Source: Gigaspora margarita (Eukaryota > Glomeromycota > Glomeromycetes > Diversisporales > Gigasporaceae). Taken from it: a stretch of 64,000 nt of DNA. Position numbers and translations under genes: made by a program. Below are positions 35,605 through 47,999 of the stretch, piece by piece. The first letter of the stretch is position 1, and every line of letters starts with the position of its first letter. The stretch is taken from assembly GCA_009809945.1 (NCBI GenBank), contig WTPW01000028.1:661670-725669 (forward strand). Reading direction: 5' to 3'. A model generated the notes under the pieces. The model ran no database searches. It was not told the origin of the DNA and was given only the letters and a program-made list of their open reading frames with translations.

Positions 35605-35905
35605 ATGTATCGCCACCCTGATCAGCCAATTATAATGCAGAATCAGGTGTAATGTAAAATTGAAGCGATTATAATTTTTTTCAAAAATCGGCTATAGCAC
35701 AAAATTTTGCTTATGAAACCATCTTTTGAGCTCTAACAAAAAAAATTCCTCTCTAAATTTTGGGTTAGAACTTCTTTGCTAAAGCACCCTACCCTAATCC
35801 TAACCTACCCTCATTCTAACTCTAAACTAATGAATTTATTTTATTATTTTAATTTTACATTACATCAGATCTTATAGGGTGCAATATATCGCATAGGCAA
35901 AAAAA
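35605..35905. repeat. Small inverted-repeat element, ends uncertain
   Basis: GATGTATCGCCACCCTG at the left pairs imperfectly with GGGTGCAATATATCGC at the right. The interior words TTTTGCTTATGAAACCATC and AACAAAAAAAATTC recur in related form near 45390 and 59500, so this is a dispersed family. Confidence 0.45.
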
Positions 35906-35982
35906 TAAAAAATTCTAAATCTTATTTGTTTTAATATTGTATTATCATATCTTTAATTGAAATTTGTAGTTAATTAGAGATC

Positions 35983-36675
35983 TATTATAGTATAATGTAA
36001 TATAAATCATATAAAATTACTATAGGCAGAATATATATATATACCTTTTTTTTTACTAAGTTAATGACTTGTATTGATTAATTAAAAGTTGTAGAGCTCA
36101 TCAAAACACATTTAATAGTAGTTAGATCATCCAAGTCAGCTTAGTGGATAGTAAGATATTATTAAAAAATGATTGGTCAACAATATAAAATCTCTATTGT
36201 TTATATAGAGATTTTATATAGTTAGTCAATCATTTTTCAATAATATATTGCCATCCACTAGGCCAATTTGAATGTTCTAACTACTGTTAGATTAGGGTGT
36301 CCAGGATTATGATCCGGCATAATATGCGCATAATTTGTGATTTTTACTATATGAAATCGCATAATCTACTCACTTTCATGCAGCATGTAAACAAAAATTG
36401 ATTGGTTAAATGAATAAACTGGTGACTGTAATCACCTGACTTGTTGTTTTTTTGAAATTTTATTGGCTAATAACTCAAAATTCGCATAATTCGCATAATT
36501 TGCGATTTACCGGATGCATAATTTGGCACTTACCGGATTATAATCCTGGACACCCTATGTTAGATGCATCTTAAAGAGTTTTACAACTTTTAATTAGTAA
36601 AAAGATTTATATATATGCATGCTACATTCTGCCTATAGTGATTTTTCATAATTTGCATCACATTACACTATAATT
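35983..36675. mobile_element. Inverted-repeat element hosting a hAT MITE
   Basis: Left CTATTATAGTATAATGTAAT...ACTATAGGCAGAAT is matched by the complement at the right (ATTCTGCCTATAGT...CATTACACTATAAT). Inside is a further hairpin around 36195-36230 (AAATCTCTATTGTTTATATA) and the nested MITE 36293-36557. No target duplication was determined. Confidence 0.7.
36293..36557. mobile_element. hAT-type MITE (265 bp)
   Basis: TIRs TAGGGTGTCCAGGATTATGA and the complement of TAGGGTGTCCAGGATTATAA, flanked by the identical octamer TGTTAGAT (36285-36292 and 36558-36565). It interrupts the element 35983-36675. The interior repeats GCATAATTTGCGA-type words. Confidence 0.93.
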
Positions 36676-37530
36676 AATTAAAAAATTATCTATATATCTA
36701 GTTCTTTTGAAAAATATACTTGTATTTTAGATTTATTAATAGGATCTCCTGAGTTACAAATTTTTTATTTAGCCTAATCAAAATTTGATATATCTTGAAT
36801 ATATCTAGCCAAATTTAGTGAACCTTGAATATATCTAGCCAAATTTGGTACATTTGATGAGAAGTAACTTGGTACACCATATTAAAAAAATATCGATCTA
36901 ATACAAACTCTAATCAATTAATTTAATCAAAAACATTATAGTAAATTTATAAAATACTCCAAAATCTAAAAATTTTAACTATAAAGGATTTGTTTTAAGA
37001 ATCAATATTTTTCAAATTAAGGTGTATCATTATAACAAATTTATATATATGGTATATTATATTAAAGGTAGTAAAGATGAGTTGAATATGTTATTAATCT
37101 AGATTAGAGATTCAAAAAAAAATGTTTAGAGTTTGGGATTGATTTATTAATATATAATTCAGTAACTAAAATTTAACTTTGGTGACCAAAGACTTGAATT
37201 TGGTGATAAAGTTTAGCTTAATATCATAAATTCATCATAATAACAAAAAGTAAATAAACAAATTATAATATATTTTAAATTAAGAGTCTTATATAGTATT
37301 GTTATCAAAGAATGTCAAATAAATTTAATTTATATTTTAATAGTAAACCTCCTATGAGTACACCTTTATAAGAGCACAGCTCTCTAAATACTTATACAAA
37401 TTCTGGCTTATAATATATATATATTCTATTATTTACAATTTAAATAATTCAAATTAATCTAAGTCATTTTTAAATTTTAAAATAATGTACAATATATCTC
37501 AATTTATGAAAATTAAAAAGATAAAATTCG
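36676..37530. other. AT-rich spacer, no gene seen
   Basis: A short direct repeat (TTGAATATATCTAGCCAAATTT, two copies split over 36797-36850) is the only structure noticed. Confidence 0.45.
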
Positions 37531-38084
37531 GTGATACAAATAAAATTAACTGGTTTTCATGTCCGGCCGGGTCCAAAAATTTGCCAAGTGCCAATTTTTT
37601 TTATGCCGCAGTGGGTAAGTAACCAATCAAAACGCAGGCAACTGTGGGCATTTATTTCTATTGCAAATCTCATGCTGATTGGTTAATTTATATTAAAATT
37701 TGGTATTCATAAAAATAAACGATATTAGATCGTAAATTAATTTTTTAACCTGGCAACCCAAAATTTTTTATTTTAAGATCCAACAATTTTCTAAATTAGA
37801 AAATTAAAGTTGTAATTTTAAAAATCTGTGACCCGACAATATATAAAAAATTTTTATCGTGATCGTCAAAGTTATTTTTTTTTTTTTTGGTGGCATATAT
37901 AAAATAAGGTAAATGTATGTTATCGCACTAAAGACCAGGAACATATGGTTTTGATAGAATTTGGCAGCTATATCTAGAGGTTGATCTGGGTCAAAATGTG
38001 ATCCCGAGTTGTAACTCAGGTCAGATAAGTTATATAGCAATTATATAACAAATGACTGTATCTTATGTAAAAACAGTGCTACTT

Positions 38085-38375
38085 CCTTCGTAGATGCCTT
38101 ATTTCACAGACAATTAAGTTTATTTTACAGACAATCAATTCACAACTAAGTTCATTTTATAGTCAATTTATTTCGCCAATAGCTCATTTCATTAATAGCT
38201 TACTTCATCTAAACTGTAAGAAAAAACTTGCATATGAATGAGCTGTTGATGAAATAAACTGTCTATTAAATGAGCATTCATTGAAGCAAATTATGAATTG
38301 ATTATCTGTAAAATAACCTTGTCAGTGAATTAATCATCTGTGAAATAAGGTGTCTACAAAATGATTGTCAGTGAA
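38085..38375. repeat. Foldback unit 1 of the 'tttcacagac' family
   Basis: Left TAGATGCCTTATTTCACAGA pairs with right TCTGTGAAATAAGGTGTCTA. Internal inverted words AATAGCTCATTTC / AAATGAGC continue the arms. Confidence 0.65.
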
Positions 38376-38844
38376 GTTGTTTGATAACAACAGTATTGAT
38401 AGATAAAATAATGAATTTGTAATAATATGGATGTATCATTGCAAGAGACAATATTAGTTAATTAAGTTAACTCTCTTTAATTGTGATAAAAAAAGATCGA
38501 AATAATAAAGTTAAAAGTATGACCTGATGTGTACTGAGTCTCATTTAGAAAATGTGCACTACTGATGCACCATAATGCTGGATAGAAATAGATTCTCCAA
38601 AGAGGTTTAGACACTCGTTTCTTGTATTTTTGGTATTTTTCACTTTTTTTCTTTGTTTTTGTCTCATCGGGCTGATCCGTGATGATCAAAATTTACAATT
38701 TGATTGGCTGTTAGTCACGTGATGATGCCTGGCTTTAACGGATCCCCTATGAAGGCACGATCTTTTATCATTGCTAATGGATAAGTTGTCAATTTTTTCA
38801 TTCTAATAGAATTTTTCAATTTTTTAAAGGGATCGGATCAACTC

Positions 38845-39105
38845 ACTATAACACTTCGAGAGCACCAAACCCATTTTACCAACAAGTTCATTTCGTAGGT
38901 AGTATATTGCACTGACAGCTGTTAGGGTTAGGTTTAGAATTAGAGATTAGATTAGTGCAGTCTATAAAAAACCAATAGATTGCCGATGAAGTATACTATC
39001 TACAAAATGATCTTGTTAGTAATTAATCGTCTGTAAAATGAGCATGTAGGTAAAATGGGTTCAGAGAAATGTGGTGATTGTCAGTGAAATAATACGGACC
39101 TGTTT
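38845..39105. repeat. Foldback unit 2 of the 'tttcacagac' family
   Basis: CAAACCCATTTTACCAACAA at the left pairs with TGTAGGTAAAATGGGTTC at the right; a short GTTAGGGTTAGGTTTAG stretch lies in the loop. Related to units at 38085 and 39530. Confidence 0.65.
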
Positions 39106-39529
39106 TTCAAATAGAAATGGAACAAGAATCAGGATTCAGTTTCTTAGCATAATTAAGAAAAGTTAGTAATGAAGGCACGAAAAAAATTTACTTATCTCTT
39201 GCATTATTATGCCAATATTATCTAGCAGCAGTGGTGTACCAACTTGGGCACATTTTTTGGACGCATAGAAATCATTTAAATGCTGCAAAAGAAAGAGAGA
39301 CCTCGGGAAATTTATTATTCATCATTTATCAGATTTGGCTCGTGAGAAATGCGTAACTATCTGGTTTTTAAAGAGTCAAATCTGGTAAACAATATATAAT
39401 AAAATTCCTGAAATTCCATTTTCCTTGCAGCACTCATTAATGATAGTTCACAATAAGAGAAATAAATAGGAAAGTAGTTACATTTTCGAGTTACAATATT
39501 ACCAATTATATTTTCAGAGGTCGCAGAAA

Positions 39530-39775
39530 AATTCATTTCATAGATAGTAGGTTTCATTGATAGCTCATTTCACAGACAAATTTTTTTTTATAAATTGTAC
39601 TAATCTTTAATTCTAAACCTAACCATAATGACAATGACTCAAGTTACTTCGCTTGTGAAATGAGCTATCGATAAAATATGCTTTCTGCGAAATGAGCCAT
39701 TTTGTAAACTAAAATAAACTTTATTAGTAAAATAAATGTCAGTGAAATGTGGTATTTTTGAAGTGTTTGTCTGAA
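39530..39775. repeat. Foldback unit 3 of the 'tttcacagac' family
   Basis: TTGATAGCTCATTTCACAGA is inverted as TTGTGAAATGAGCTATCGA. The end CAGTGAAATGTGGTATTTTTG is shared with unit 2. Confidence 0.65.
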
Positions 39776-40028
39776 AGGTTAGTTTAGTAGGATACTGTAC
39801 TATTATACAAACGCTTTCGAATTCGAGCACTAAATAGTTTATAAATATTAGGTAATCAAATTCATGTGTCACAATTTTAAAAGAGTTGCTTTAACTGTTA
39901 AGGGCTGAAGGGCGTTAATTTGACTATTACTTAAAAAAATTTTGCATACATAAAAAAAACTTCTGGGCGACTGGGTCCAAAATTTTTTTGAATGTTATGT
40001 AAACCAGTTTATTTTATTTGTATCGCTT

Positions 40029-41127
40029 TATATGACCAAGTAATAAAAATTATACAACTATTAATAATATTACTTATATTATAAATATTTATTTGTATAA
40101 ATAAAATTGATAAAATTTATATAAAATTTATATAAAAAAATTAAAAAAATATAAATTTTACAAATTACAGCTATATTAAAAAAGAGAATTTTTATTTGTA
40201 CACAGAGTATATGAGAACCCTGAAGAATATATATAACTTATAACTCAAATCCAGACCCAACATTTTAATATAACTTTATACACTTAATTTTATTAAAGCA
40301 TTATACAAAATTATCATATAAGTTCAAATTTTACTATAAATTATACAATTTCAGAACTGAGTTTATATTCCATATATTTCTACTCTGAAAATAAACTACC
40401 CTTTTTTTTTAACCAAAAAATCTAAAAACTTGTTTTACCCAAAAATAAGCTACCCAATCAATAATAGTTACTGCATAGTAAAGTCCAATTTTTACTATGC
40501 AAATTAGTTATAATAGAACAATGAATAATCTATATAAGTCATATTTGAAAAATTGCTAATAGAGGGCAGCATAGCAGAAGTTGATTTTGATTGGCTGTTT
40601 AAATACCCCAGAAAAAATGTAGATCATTCCTTAGATAAAGTATCAGCTATACTGGATGAATTTTTATTACTCACAAAACTTTTAAAAGATTAGTCAAATA
40701 CTTTCTAAAGGCATGTATTGTGTCTTACAATATATTTATAATAACTAATTTATATTTTACAATGTATACAATATTATTTGTTTCACAATAAGTACACCAT
40801 TTATTATACAACAACTACTCTAAGTTTCACAATACAATTAGCTGAATAATAATATACACAAATATTTCTAAATACTACTCATAATCTAAATATAATAAAA
40901 AAATATAGTTTGGAATATTAGTTTCAAATATGTAGTACTTTTTACTTCTAGAAAACAAGTAGAACTAGTTGAGACAAAACCTTGCAACTTTCACTTACTA
41001 AATCCTTTTAAAACTTTCACTTTTCATCTAGTTTTTGAAACTATTGCATCCTATTGCATCCCATGTTAAAAAACAAAAAATCTAAAGATAAAATATCAAT
41101 AATTCAAGTTGGTTTTTCATTTTTATA
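40029..41127. other. AT-rich spacer with a decayed MITE end
   Basis: Near 40365-40460 the words CTGAAAATAAACTACCC and AAAAATAAGCTACCC indicate a decayed piece of the 'aagctacc' family. No gene seen. Confidence 0.45.
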
Positions 41128-41738
41128 CAGTTAGACCTCTCTATAGTCACGCCCCATATAGTCACATGTCTATATAAGCACTCAATATTGTACAATGGAC
41201 TTAAATATAGTAAAAAACCTTCTTATAGTCACAAATCACCTATAATTACTATTACAAAAAAATTTTGATTTTTTTATCAATTTTATTAATAAAAACCCTC
41301 TTTATAGTCACAAATTTTGACCAAATATGGATTAAAAAATCTGATTTGCCAATATTTATATTTATAAAATATTCTATTAAAATTTTTAAGGGTTTGATAG
41401 CAAATAACTTTTAATGCAGCAGTTCGATTTAAATAAAACAACCACCAAAATGTTCATCTCGATGAGACGATTCTAATGAGTCCAAAATCATTAAAATCCA
41501 ATTACAGGCTCCTGTGATCATTAAGGATTTGTGTTACTTATATGTTTAAGAATTGATTAAATTTAAATATCTAGACAAAAAACCTTAATGATCTTAGTAT
41601 TTTGTAACTAGATTTGACAATTTTATACTCTTTAGAAATCCCTCTGGTGGACATTTTATCCAAATTGGACTACTGGATCAAAAGTTATTCACTATCAAAT
41701 ATTTTAAATTTTTAATAGTATTCAAATATATGCAAATA

Positions 41739-42503
41739 CCATATGTTGCCGAAAATAAGCTATTTTTTTTGGCAATTTTTAATATAAAAAATCCAGTGGT
41801 AGCTTATTTTCGGGTTATTTAATATTGTAATTAATTTAAGGCACAACAAAGGGTAGCTTATTTTTGGATACAAAACTCTAAATAGTAAAATTAATAATAA
41901 CAAATAAATAAATATGTTGTATTACCATATGTTTCCGAAAATAAATTGCCCGATTTTGAACACAAAAAATCGAGATAGCTTATTTTAGTTAATCGATTAT
42001 AATCGCTATATAGTAAAGATATAATTTTACTATGTTAATCGATTAAAGTCGCTTAAGTAAACTTATTCTAAAGGTCAAAATACGTATATTCTGAAATTTT
42101 CATATAAATTGGATAACTTTTTATTATTTGACTTTTAATTTTTACGCTCAACGAATATGTTTTTTAAAAAAAATTAAAATTTTCTGTTGAACGTAAAAAT
42201 GAAAAGTCTAATAATAAAAAGTTATCTGATTTATATGAAAATTTCAGGATATACGTATTTTGATATTGCCAATAAGTTTACTTAAGCTCATAATCGATTT
42301 ACATAGTAAAATTATAACTTTATTATGTAGCGAATATAATTGATTGTGAGGGTAGCTTATTTTCGGAACTAAAAATTTTGTTAATTATCTTTTGGTGTGA
42401 CAAAGGGGTAGCTTATTTTTGGGTCAAAGGCGTTTTTACGTTTTTGGATCAAAACTGGGGGGTAGTTTATTTTAGGAGGTAGCTTATTTTCAGCGATATA
42501 CGG
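41739..42503. mobile_element. TA-flanked element of the 'aagctacc' family (765 bp)
   Basis: Ends CCATATGTTGCCGAAAATAAG and the complement of CCGTATATCGCTGAAAATAA with TA flanks. A second left-type end (CCATATGTTTCCGAAAATAA) occurs at 41936, so this is either a tandem or a nested copy. An inner hairpin pairs 42050-42150 with 42180-42300 (CATATAAATTGGATAACTTT). Confidence 0.78.
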
Positions 42504-42505
42504 TA

Positions 42506-42680
42506 CAGTACAACCCCGCAATAGTCACATGCCAAAATTAGACATTCTATATGCCTATTGCGAGATTGTGACTAAAGTGAGCAAGAATTTATATTTAGTG
42601 TATATAGTTAAATAGAATAATTGAGGTGACTATAACAAGATTGTGACTAATGCGAATATGACTATTGTGGGGTTATACTG
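42506..42680. mobile_element. TA-flanked MITE abutting its neighbour (175 bp)
   Basis: CAGTACAACCCCGCAATAGT and the complement of CAGTATAACCCCACAATAGT. The TA at 42504-42505 is shared with the element ending at 42503. Confidence 0.85.
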
Positions 42681-42741
42681 TATATTACTAATTGACCTTT
42701 GGTCATGTGATCTTACAAAATATTTTATTTATAGTCTTACC

Positions 42742-43424
42742 TAGTGATTGGCGTCGTAATTCAAATAATGAATGTAGTAATGTAGTAATTATTTACTACA
42801 AAAAGTAGTAATTGTAATAATATTTACTACATGTAGTAAATATTACTACATGTAGTAATTATTATTATATATAATTTTTTATTACCACAAGTAGTAAATA
42901 TTACTACATGTAGTATTTATTACTACATGTAATAATTATTATCTGGCAAACTCATATGATCATGAAAAAATTTCTTATTGTTATTTTTTCATGTGATGCA
43001 TGTTTATTTAAATTAAAACTCAGCTGACAATTTCCTACCAATCATGATCATAAATTGCCGATATTGGGCAATTGTTGAATACAGTTATTTGGCAAATGAT
43101 TTGCTACATGTGCCACAGAACGGCACGTGATTACTTGCTAAATTACTGTTATTTGACAATTTATAATACTATATTACAACATATTATTACATGTAGTAAA
43201 TAATACTACATTACTACATATTACTGCATGTAGTAAGTATTACTACATGTAGTAAGAATTACTACATGTAGTAAGTATTACTATATGTAGTAAGTATTAA
43301 TACATGTAGTAAGTATCACTACATGTAGTAAGTAATACTACGATTACAGTTTTAAAAAGACCATGTAGTAATATATGTAGTAAATATAATTGTAGTAATT
43401 AGCCATTTACGATACCAATCACTA
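42742..43424. mobile_element. hAT-type MITE filled with a palindromic array (683 bp)
   Basis: Ends TAGTGATTGGCGTCGTAA and the complement of TAGTGATTGGTATCGTAA, flanked by the identical octamer GTCTTACC (42734-42741 and 43425-43432). Two internal blocks (42780-42940 and 43185-43345) are arrays of the self-complementary word TACTACATGTAGTA, more than ten copies. Confidence 0.92.
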
Positions 43425-43490
43425 GTCTTACCTCTATACAATTACCAAAATAAAGTGCGACCAACTTGTGATTATAAAGAGATCTGACTA

Positions 43491-44514
43491 TATTACAAAA
43501 AAATTTTTTTATATTACATGACAATTTTTACTTATAAAAGTACTTTAAAATTACAATTGATTGTATAAAAAAAAGATCATTACCAATCATAATTACTCTA
43601 ATTTTAGCCAATCAAACCAAACTTCTGCTATGCTATAAAGGGCCTTTTTTTAAAAAGGTTATATTTGTAAAGTAGGTATTGGATAAAAAGGTTATATTTA
43701 AAAACAGTTAATAGGCAAAAAAAGTATATTTAAAAAAATACTAATGGGTTTGTTTTATAAATATTATATTTGAAATGTGCTAATAAAAAATATAAAATAT
43801 GTAGATACTTTTTTTTGTTCAGTTTTTTTTTTTAAAGAGCATTAGTTTGGTTTTTCTTTTTTTTAGAGAGTGTTAGTTCTGTTTTGTTTTTTTTTTTTTT
43901 ATTAGAGTGTGTTAGTTCAAAAATTTTTTTTGAAAAGGTAATATTTCAAAAAAAGTTAAACAATTCCAAACTTGCTATCTAATGTTTGAAATATAGCTGA
44001 TATATACCAAACTAAAACTGCTAATCAAAAATTTTTTTACTATAATGCTCAAATATAACCTTATATAAATTATTAGGGGTTCTGTTATAATTGCTTAAGT
44101 AAATTTGTTTGGAAGATCAAAATATATATTTTGTAAATTTTTATACAAATTGAAAAACTTTTTATTATTTGAGTTTTAATTTTTACATTCATCGAAAAAT
44201 TAAAAATTTTTAAAAAATATATATGGCAAATATAAAAATTACAAGTTAAATAATAAAAAGTTCTCTGATTTGTATAAAATTTCAATGAATATACATTTTA
44301 TCTTATAAACATATTTACTTAAATGCTTATAATCAATTATATAGTAAAATTTGGACTTTATTATATAGCAATTACTTGTATTCACTAATAAGCTTTTTGT
44401 ACAGATATTTTTTAAAAAAAATTCTCATACATATAAACTTGTACAAACAAGTTTTTGCCAAAAAAACAAATAAATAAACAAATAAATAAATAAAAATAAA
44501 CAAGTAAATACAGA
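43491..44514. other. AT-rich spacer with poly(T) runs and a hairpin
   Basis: Long T runs at 43805-43930. A hairpin at 44085-44335 resembles the inner hairpin of 41739-42503 (TGCTTAAGTAAATTTGTTTG inverted later). An AAAT microsatellite is at 44461-44510. No gene. Confidence 0.5.
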
Positions 44515-45151
44515 CTATATGTTTCCAAAAATAAGCTACCATATTTGGACAATTTTTGAATACAAAAAATCTGAGTAGATTTTTGGTCAATCACAAATAG
44601 TTGTTATATAGTAAAGTCTAAATTATACTATGTAAATTGAACTATTATCACTTAAGTAAACTTGCTCAGAAGATAAAAACATATATACTATATAGCTGCA
44701 AAATAATGTGCAAGAGTAAAATTAGAATTTTAGCCCAAATTAAACTTAATTCAGACTAAGATTCAAAATAATGCCCCTGTGTATTATTTTGCAACCATAT
44801 AGTATACTAAAATTTTTATCAAGTTGAAGCATATTTTATTATTAAACTTTTAATTTTTAAATTCAACAAAATATTTTTGTAATAAAATTTTAATTTTACC
44901 ATTGAATGTAAAAATTAAAAGCCAAATAATAAAAAGTTTTCAGATTTTGATAAAATTTTTATAGTATACATATTTTGATCTTTCAAGCAAGTTTACTTAA
45001 GTGTCTTTAATTGATTTAAATAGTAAACTTTGGACTTTACTATGTAGTGACTATTATTGATCATGGAAATAGCTTATTTTTGGGTTAAAAGCATTTTTAC
45101 ATTTTGGATTTAAACAAGGGCAGCATGTAGCTTATTTTTGGAAACATATAG
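44515..45151. mobile_element. 'Aagctacc' family element (637 bp)
   Basis: Ends CTATATGTTTCCAAAAATAA and its complement at 45132-45151. TA is intact on the right and GA on the left. It contains the same inner hairpin as its relatives (TAAAAAGTTTTCAGATTTTG). Confidence 0.78.
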
Positions 45152-46095
45152 TATAGTATCATTATACAAAATAAAATTCTAACTTGTTATAAAGATATCT
45201 TTGTTATACAAATAAACATCTAACTTTTCAAAAAATTACCTGTTAGTTATACAAATTTAAACATATAATATATGAAAAATTATATAATAAGCCTATACAA
45301 AACCAGATTTCAGTATTATATATATTCTTTAGGGCCCTAGTTATGTATACAGGTAATATAAAAACCAGCTAATATTCCAAAATTTTAATTATGAAACACT
45401 TTTTGGCTTCTAACAAAAAAATTTTTTTAAAAATTTTGCCATAAACTAACCTTTGCCCAATCCCAAACCTACTCTTAATCTAATCATAAGCAAGAGTTAA
45501 TTTTTCAATATAAAACTTGGATTAATTGGCATATTACACAGATTTGCAAATTAACTATTATTATCTATACACAAATATCCATGTTTATTTAGAAAATTCA
45601 TTAAAAAAATGTTTTATAAATTTAAATAAAAAAAATTGTGTAATCAATAAAAGGAGTATAATAGTAAAAAAATTTATATAATTAAAAATTTTAAACAATT
45701 TTTATATTACTATATAGAATACATTCACATTGTCTTGTATAGTAAATTACTTCTTTTGAGTCTGCTACTTTTCTTTTTCTTGCAAAGTATAATATTAGTT
45801 TTTACTTAAATTAATATTCAAATTGATAATTTTAAAAATTAATAGGGCTAATATGTTTTTAAACAATCTATTAATAAATGTATTTATAAATGTATTCACA
45901 AATGGCATTATTAATTACTGTTTACAAAATAAAACAATACTATATACAAATTTTTTTAATTGTATATTAAAGTTTATTATTATTAAAAAAATATATAATC
46001 TATAACTATATACTAAAAAAATTTGTGTATAACCCAATTTTTTGTACAATATTAAAATCAAGATTTATACTAATTGCGAGAAAATTATTTTTTGT
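45152..46095. other. AT-rich spacer with a weak inverted repeat
   Basis: 45340-45545 contains words shared with 35605-35905 and 59500 (ATGAAACACTTTTTGGCTTC, CTAACAAAAAAATTTT). No gene recognised; the 60-codon frame at 45823-46005 is featureless. Confidence 0.45.
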
Positions 46096-46118
46096 TAAGA
46101 ACCCACATCAGCGAATTA

Positions 46119-46311
46119 CCGTATTCCTCTGAAAATAAGCACCCCGAAAATAAGCACCCTCTACAATTAATATATACCCAAAAATAAGCACCCCTTATAT
46201 AATAGAAATAAGCAACTAAATATCAAATCATTCGAATTATTAGTTGAGATTATATCCGAAAATAAGCACCCCTATAGTAAAAAAAGGGTGCTTATTTTCA
46301 GAGGAATACAG
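46119..46311. mobile_element. TA-flanked MITE of the 'aagcaccc' family (193 bp)
   Basis: CCGTATTCCTCTGAAAATAA and the complement of CTGTATTCCTCTGAAAATAA, TA on both sides. It sits inside an older inverted repeat (CACATCAGCGAATTA at 46102 against TAAATTTGCTGATGC at 48328). Confidence 0.88.
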
Positions 46312-46763
46312 TAAATATACGTTATCTTATGTAAGATATTACGGTCCGTAATATAACAAAAATCTTACATTTGATACGATTTATTATGTAATATATTACG
46401 TTATATTACGGTAATATTATGGTTATTATTTCGAAATATTTTAAATTTATTGCGAAATAAATCAACAAAAAAAAAGAGGTCGCGGAAGGTAATAGTTTGC
46501 ATATTATGTGATGATTTCGCATTGTTTTGCATTGTTTTCTGAATTTTCAAAATTTTTAAAAAATAAATTAACGATATACATATTTACATAATCACACTTT
46601 TTTACAGATTTTCGCACAGTATTGAATTTAATATAAAATTTTATATTTATTTATTATTATTATTATATATTATATTTCACATTTATTAAATATACATTTT
46701 TAATTAATATTACATACTTTATTATATATTACATTATTANTATTATTTACATTATTACAAATA

Positions 46764-46890
46764 TTTTAAACTANNTTCGCACTTCNTNGCATCTATTTCT
46801 ATTACTATATACAAAAAACTAGCCCTATTTTAAACTACTTTCGCACTTCGTTGCATCTAATTCTATTACTATATACAAAAAATAACCCTA
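46764..46890 (+). repeat. ~85-bp tandem duplication
   Basis: TTTTAAACTACTTTCGCACTT and the following CGTTGCATCTA...CTATATACAAAAA block occurs twice; the first copy contains Ns. Confidence 0.75.
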
Positions 46891-47051
46891 TACACTTATT
46901 TTCGCCTACCCCAAAGTTAGCTATTATCTTCGCTTCTTTGTTTTCTATCGCCTTTGCTTTGGCTATTTCTTTTGTTTTGGCTATAACCTTCATTTCGTTC
47001 TCTTTTTTTAAATACTTCAAAGAAGTGAAAAAAATAAAAAAAATATTTCTC

Positions 47052-47999
47052 AGAAGTGTTAGTGTTCTTGCAAATTGCCGAAGAAATCTAGTATGTTCTT
47101 GCAAAGTGCCAGAGGAGTTAAAGCTAGTGTTCTTGTAAAGTCCAGGAAAAGTCGCAAAGTGTCGAAGAAGTCAGGAATAAATAAAATAAAATAAAAATAA
47201 AAAAAAAATAAGTAAAAAAAAAACAAACAAAAAAACAAAACATGTAAGCAAACTAATATAAAAAAAAATAAACGAAGCCCCAAATCTTCATTTCTCTAAA
47301 GTAAGAGTTCATGTTCTTGCAAATTCAAAAGTTGGGTTAATGTTCTTGCAAAATGCCAAAAAAGTCGCGTAGTGCCGAAAAAGTCTGNNNNNNNNNNNNN
47401 NNNNNNNNNNNNNNNNNNNNNNNNNNNNNNNNNNNNNNNNNNNNNNNNNNNNNNNNNNNNNNNNNNNNNNNNNNNNNNNNNNNNNNNNNNNNNNNNNNNN
47501 NNNNNNNNNNNNNNNNNNNNNNNNNNNNNNNNNNNNNNNNNNNNNNNNNNNNNNNNNNNNNNNNNNNNNNNNNNNNNNNNNNNNNNNNNNNNNNNNNNNN
47601 NNNNNNNNNNNNNNNNNNNNNNNNNNNNNNNNNNNNNNNNNNNNNNNNNNNNNNNNNNNNNNNNNNNNNNNNNNNNNNNNNNNNNNNNNNNNNNNNNNNN
47701 NNNNNNNNNNNNNNNNNNNNNNNNNNNNNNNNNNNNNNNNNNNNNNNNNNNNNNNNNNNNNNNNNNNNNNNNNNNNNNNNNNNNNNNNNNNNNNNNNNNN
47801 NNNNNNNNNNNNNNNNNNNNNNNNNNNNNNNNNNNNNNNNNNNAACAAAAGATCTAATCTGATCTTGTAGTACAGAATTTGAACATCATCGAACTATTTC
47901 AAAAAATTAGTCCAACGCAATCCAGGTTACAGATTGGGTTGGTTTGCACAAGGTTTCGAAAAGTGTTTGTTTTTTGCAAAGGTGTTCTTGTAAAGTGCC
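47052..47999 (+). repeat. GTTCTTGCAAAGTGCC minisatellite around a gap
   Basis: At least six copies of GTTCTTG(C/T)AAAGTGCC with trailing GAAGAAGTC-type words occur at 47067, 47093, 47129, 47311, 47341 and 47983. They stand on both sides of the N gap, so the gap is probably an unresolved array. Confidence 0.75.
47388..47843. other. Assembly gap (456 Ns)
   Basis: Continuous N run. Any reading frame drawn through it has no meaning. Confidence 0.99.

Larger units (their letters stand above)
37531..40028. repeat. Possible 2.5 kb element bounded by inverted repeats
   Basis: GATACAAATAAAATTAACTG near 37531 is inverted near 40005-40028 (CAGTTTATTTTATTTGTATC), and both sides carry a GGGTCCAAAA word nearby. 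The interior holds three foldback units. No duplication seen; the pairing may also be two independent insertions of one family. Confidence 0.4.
41128..43490. mobile_element. TA-flanked element carrying three later insertions
   Basis: Left end CAGTTAGACCTCTCTATAGT and right end complementary to TAGTCAGATCTCTTTATAAT, TA on both sides. Within it lie a foldback segment (41390-41700), elements 41739-42503, 42506-42680 and 42742-43424. It shares end type with 42506-42680 and 49720-50060. Confidence 0.72.

Noticed and set aside
42742..43424. CRISPR-like array from regularly spaced TACTACATGTAGTA
   Set aside because: The repeats are self-complementary with no unique spacers, the element has hAT-type boundaries, and the context is eukaryotic.
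46835..47283. Phe/Leu-rich frames around 47 kb as genes
   Set aside because: They run across tandem minisatellite and A/T-rich low-complexity sequence in several overlapping frames.
47309..47862. Reading frames of 160-180 codons across the N gap
   Set aside because: They consist almost wholly of unknown bases.
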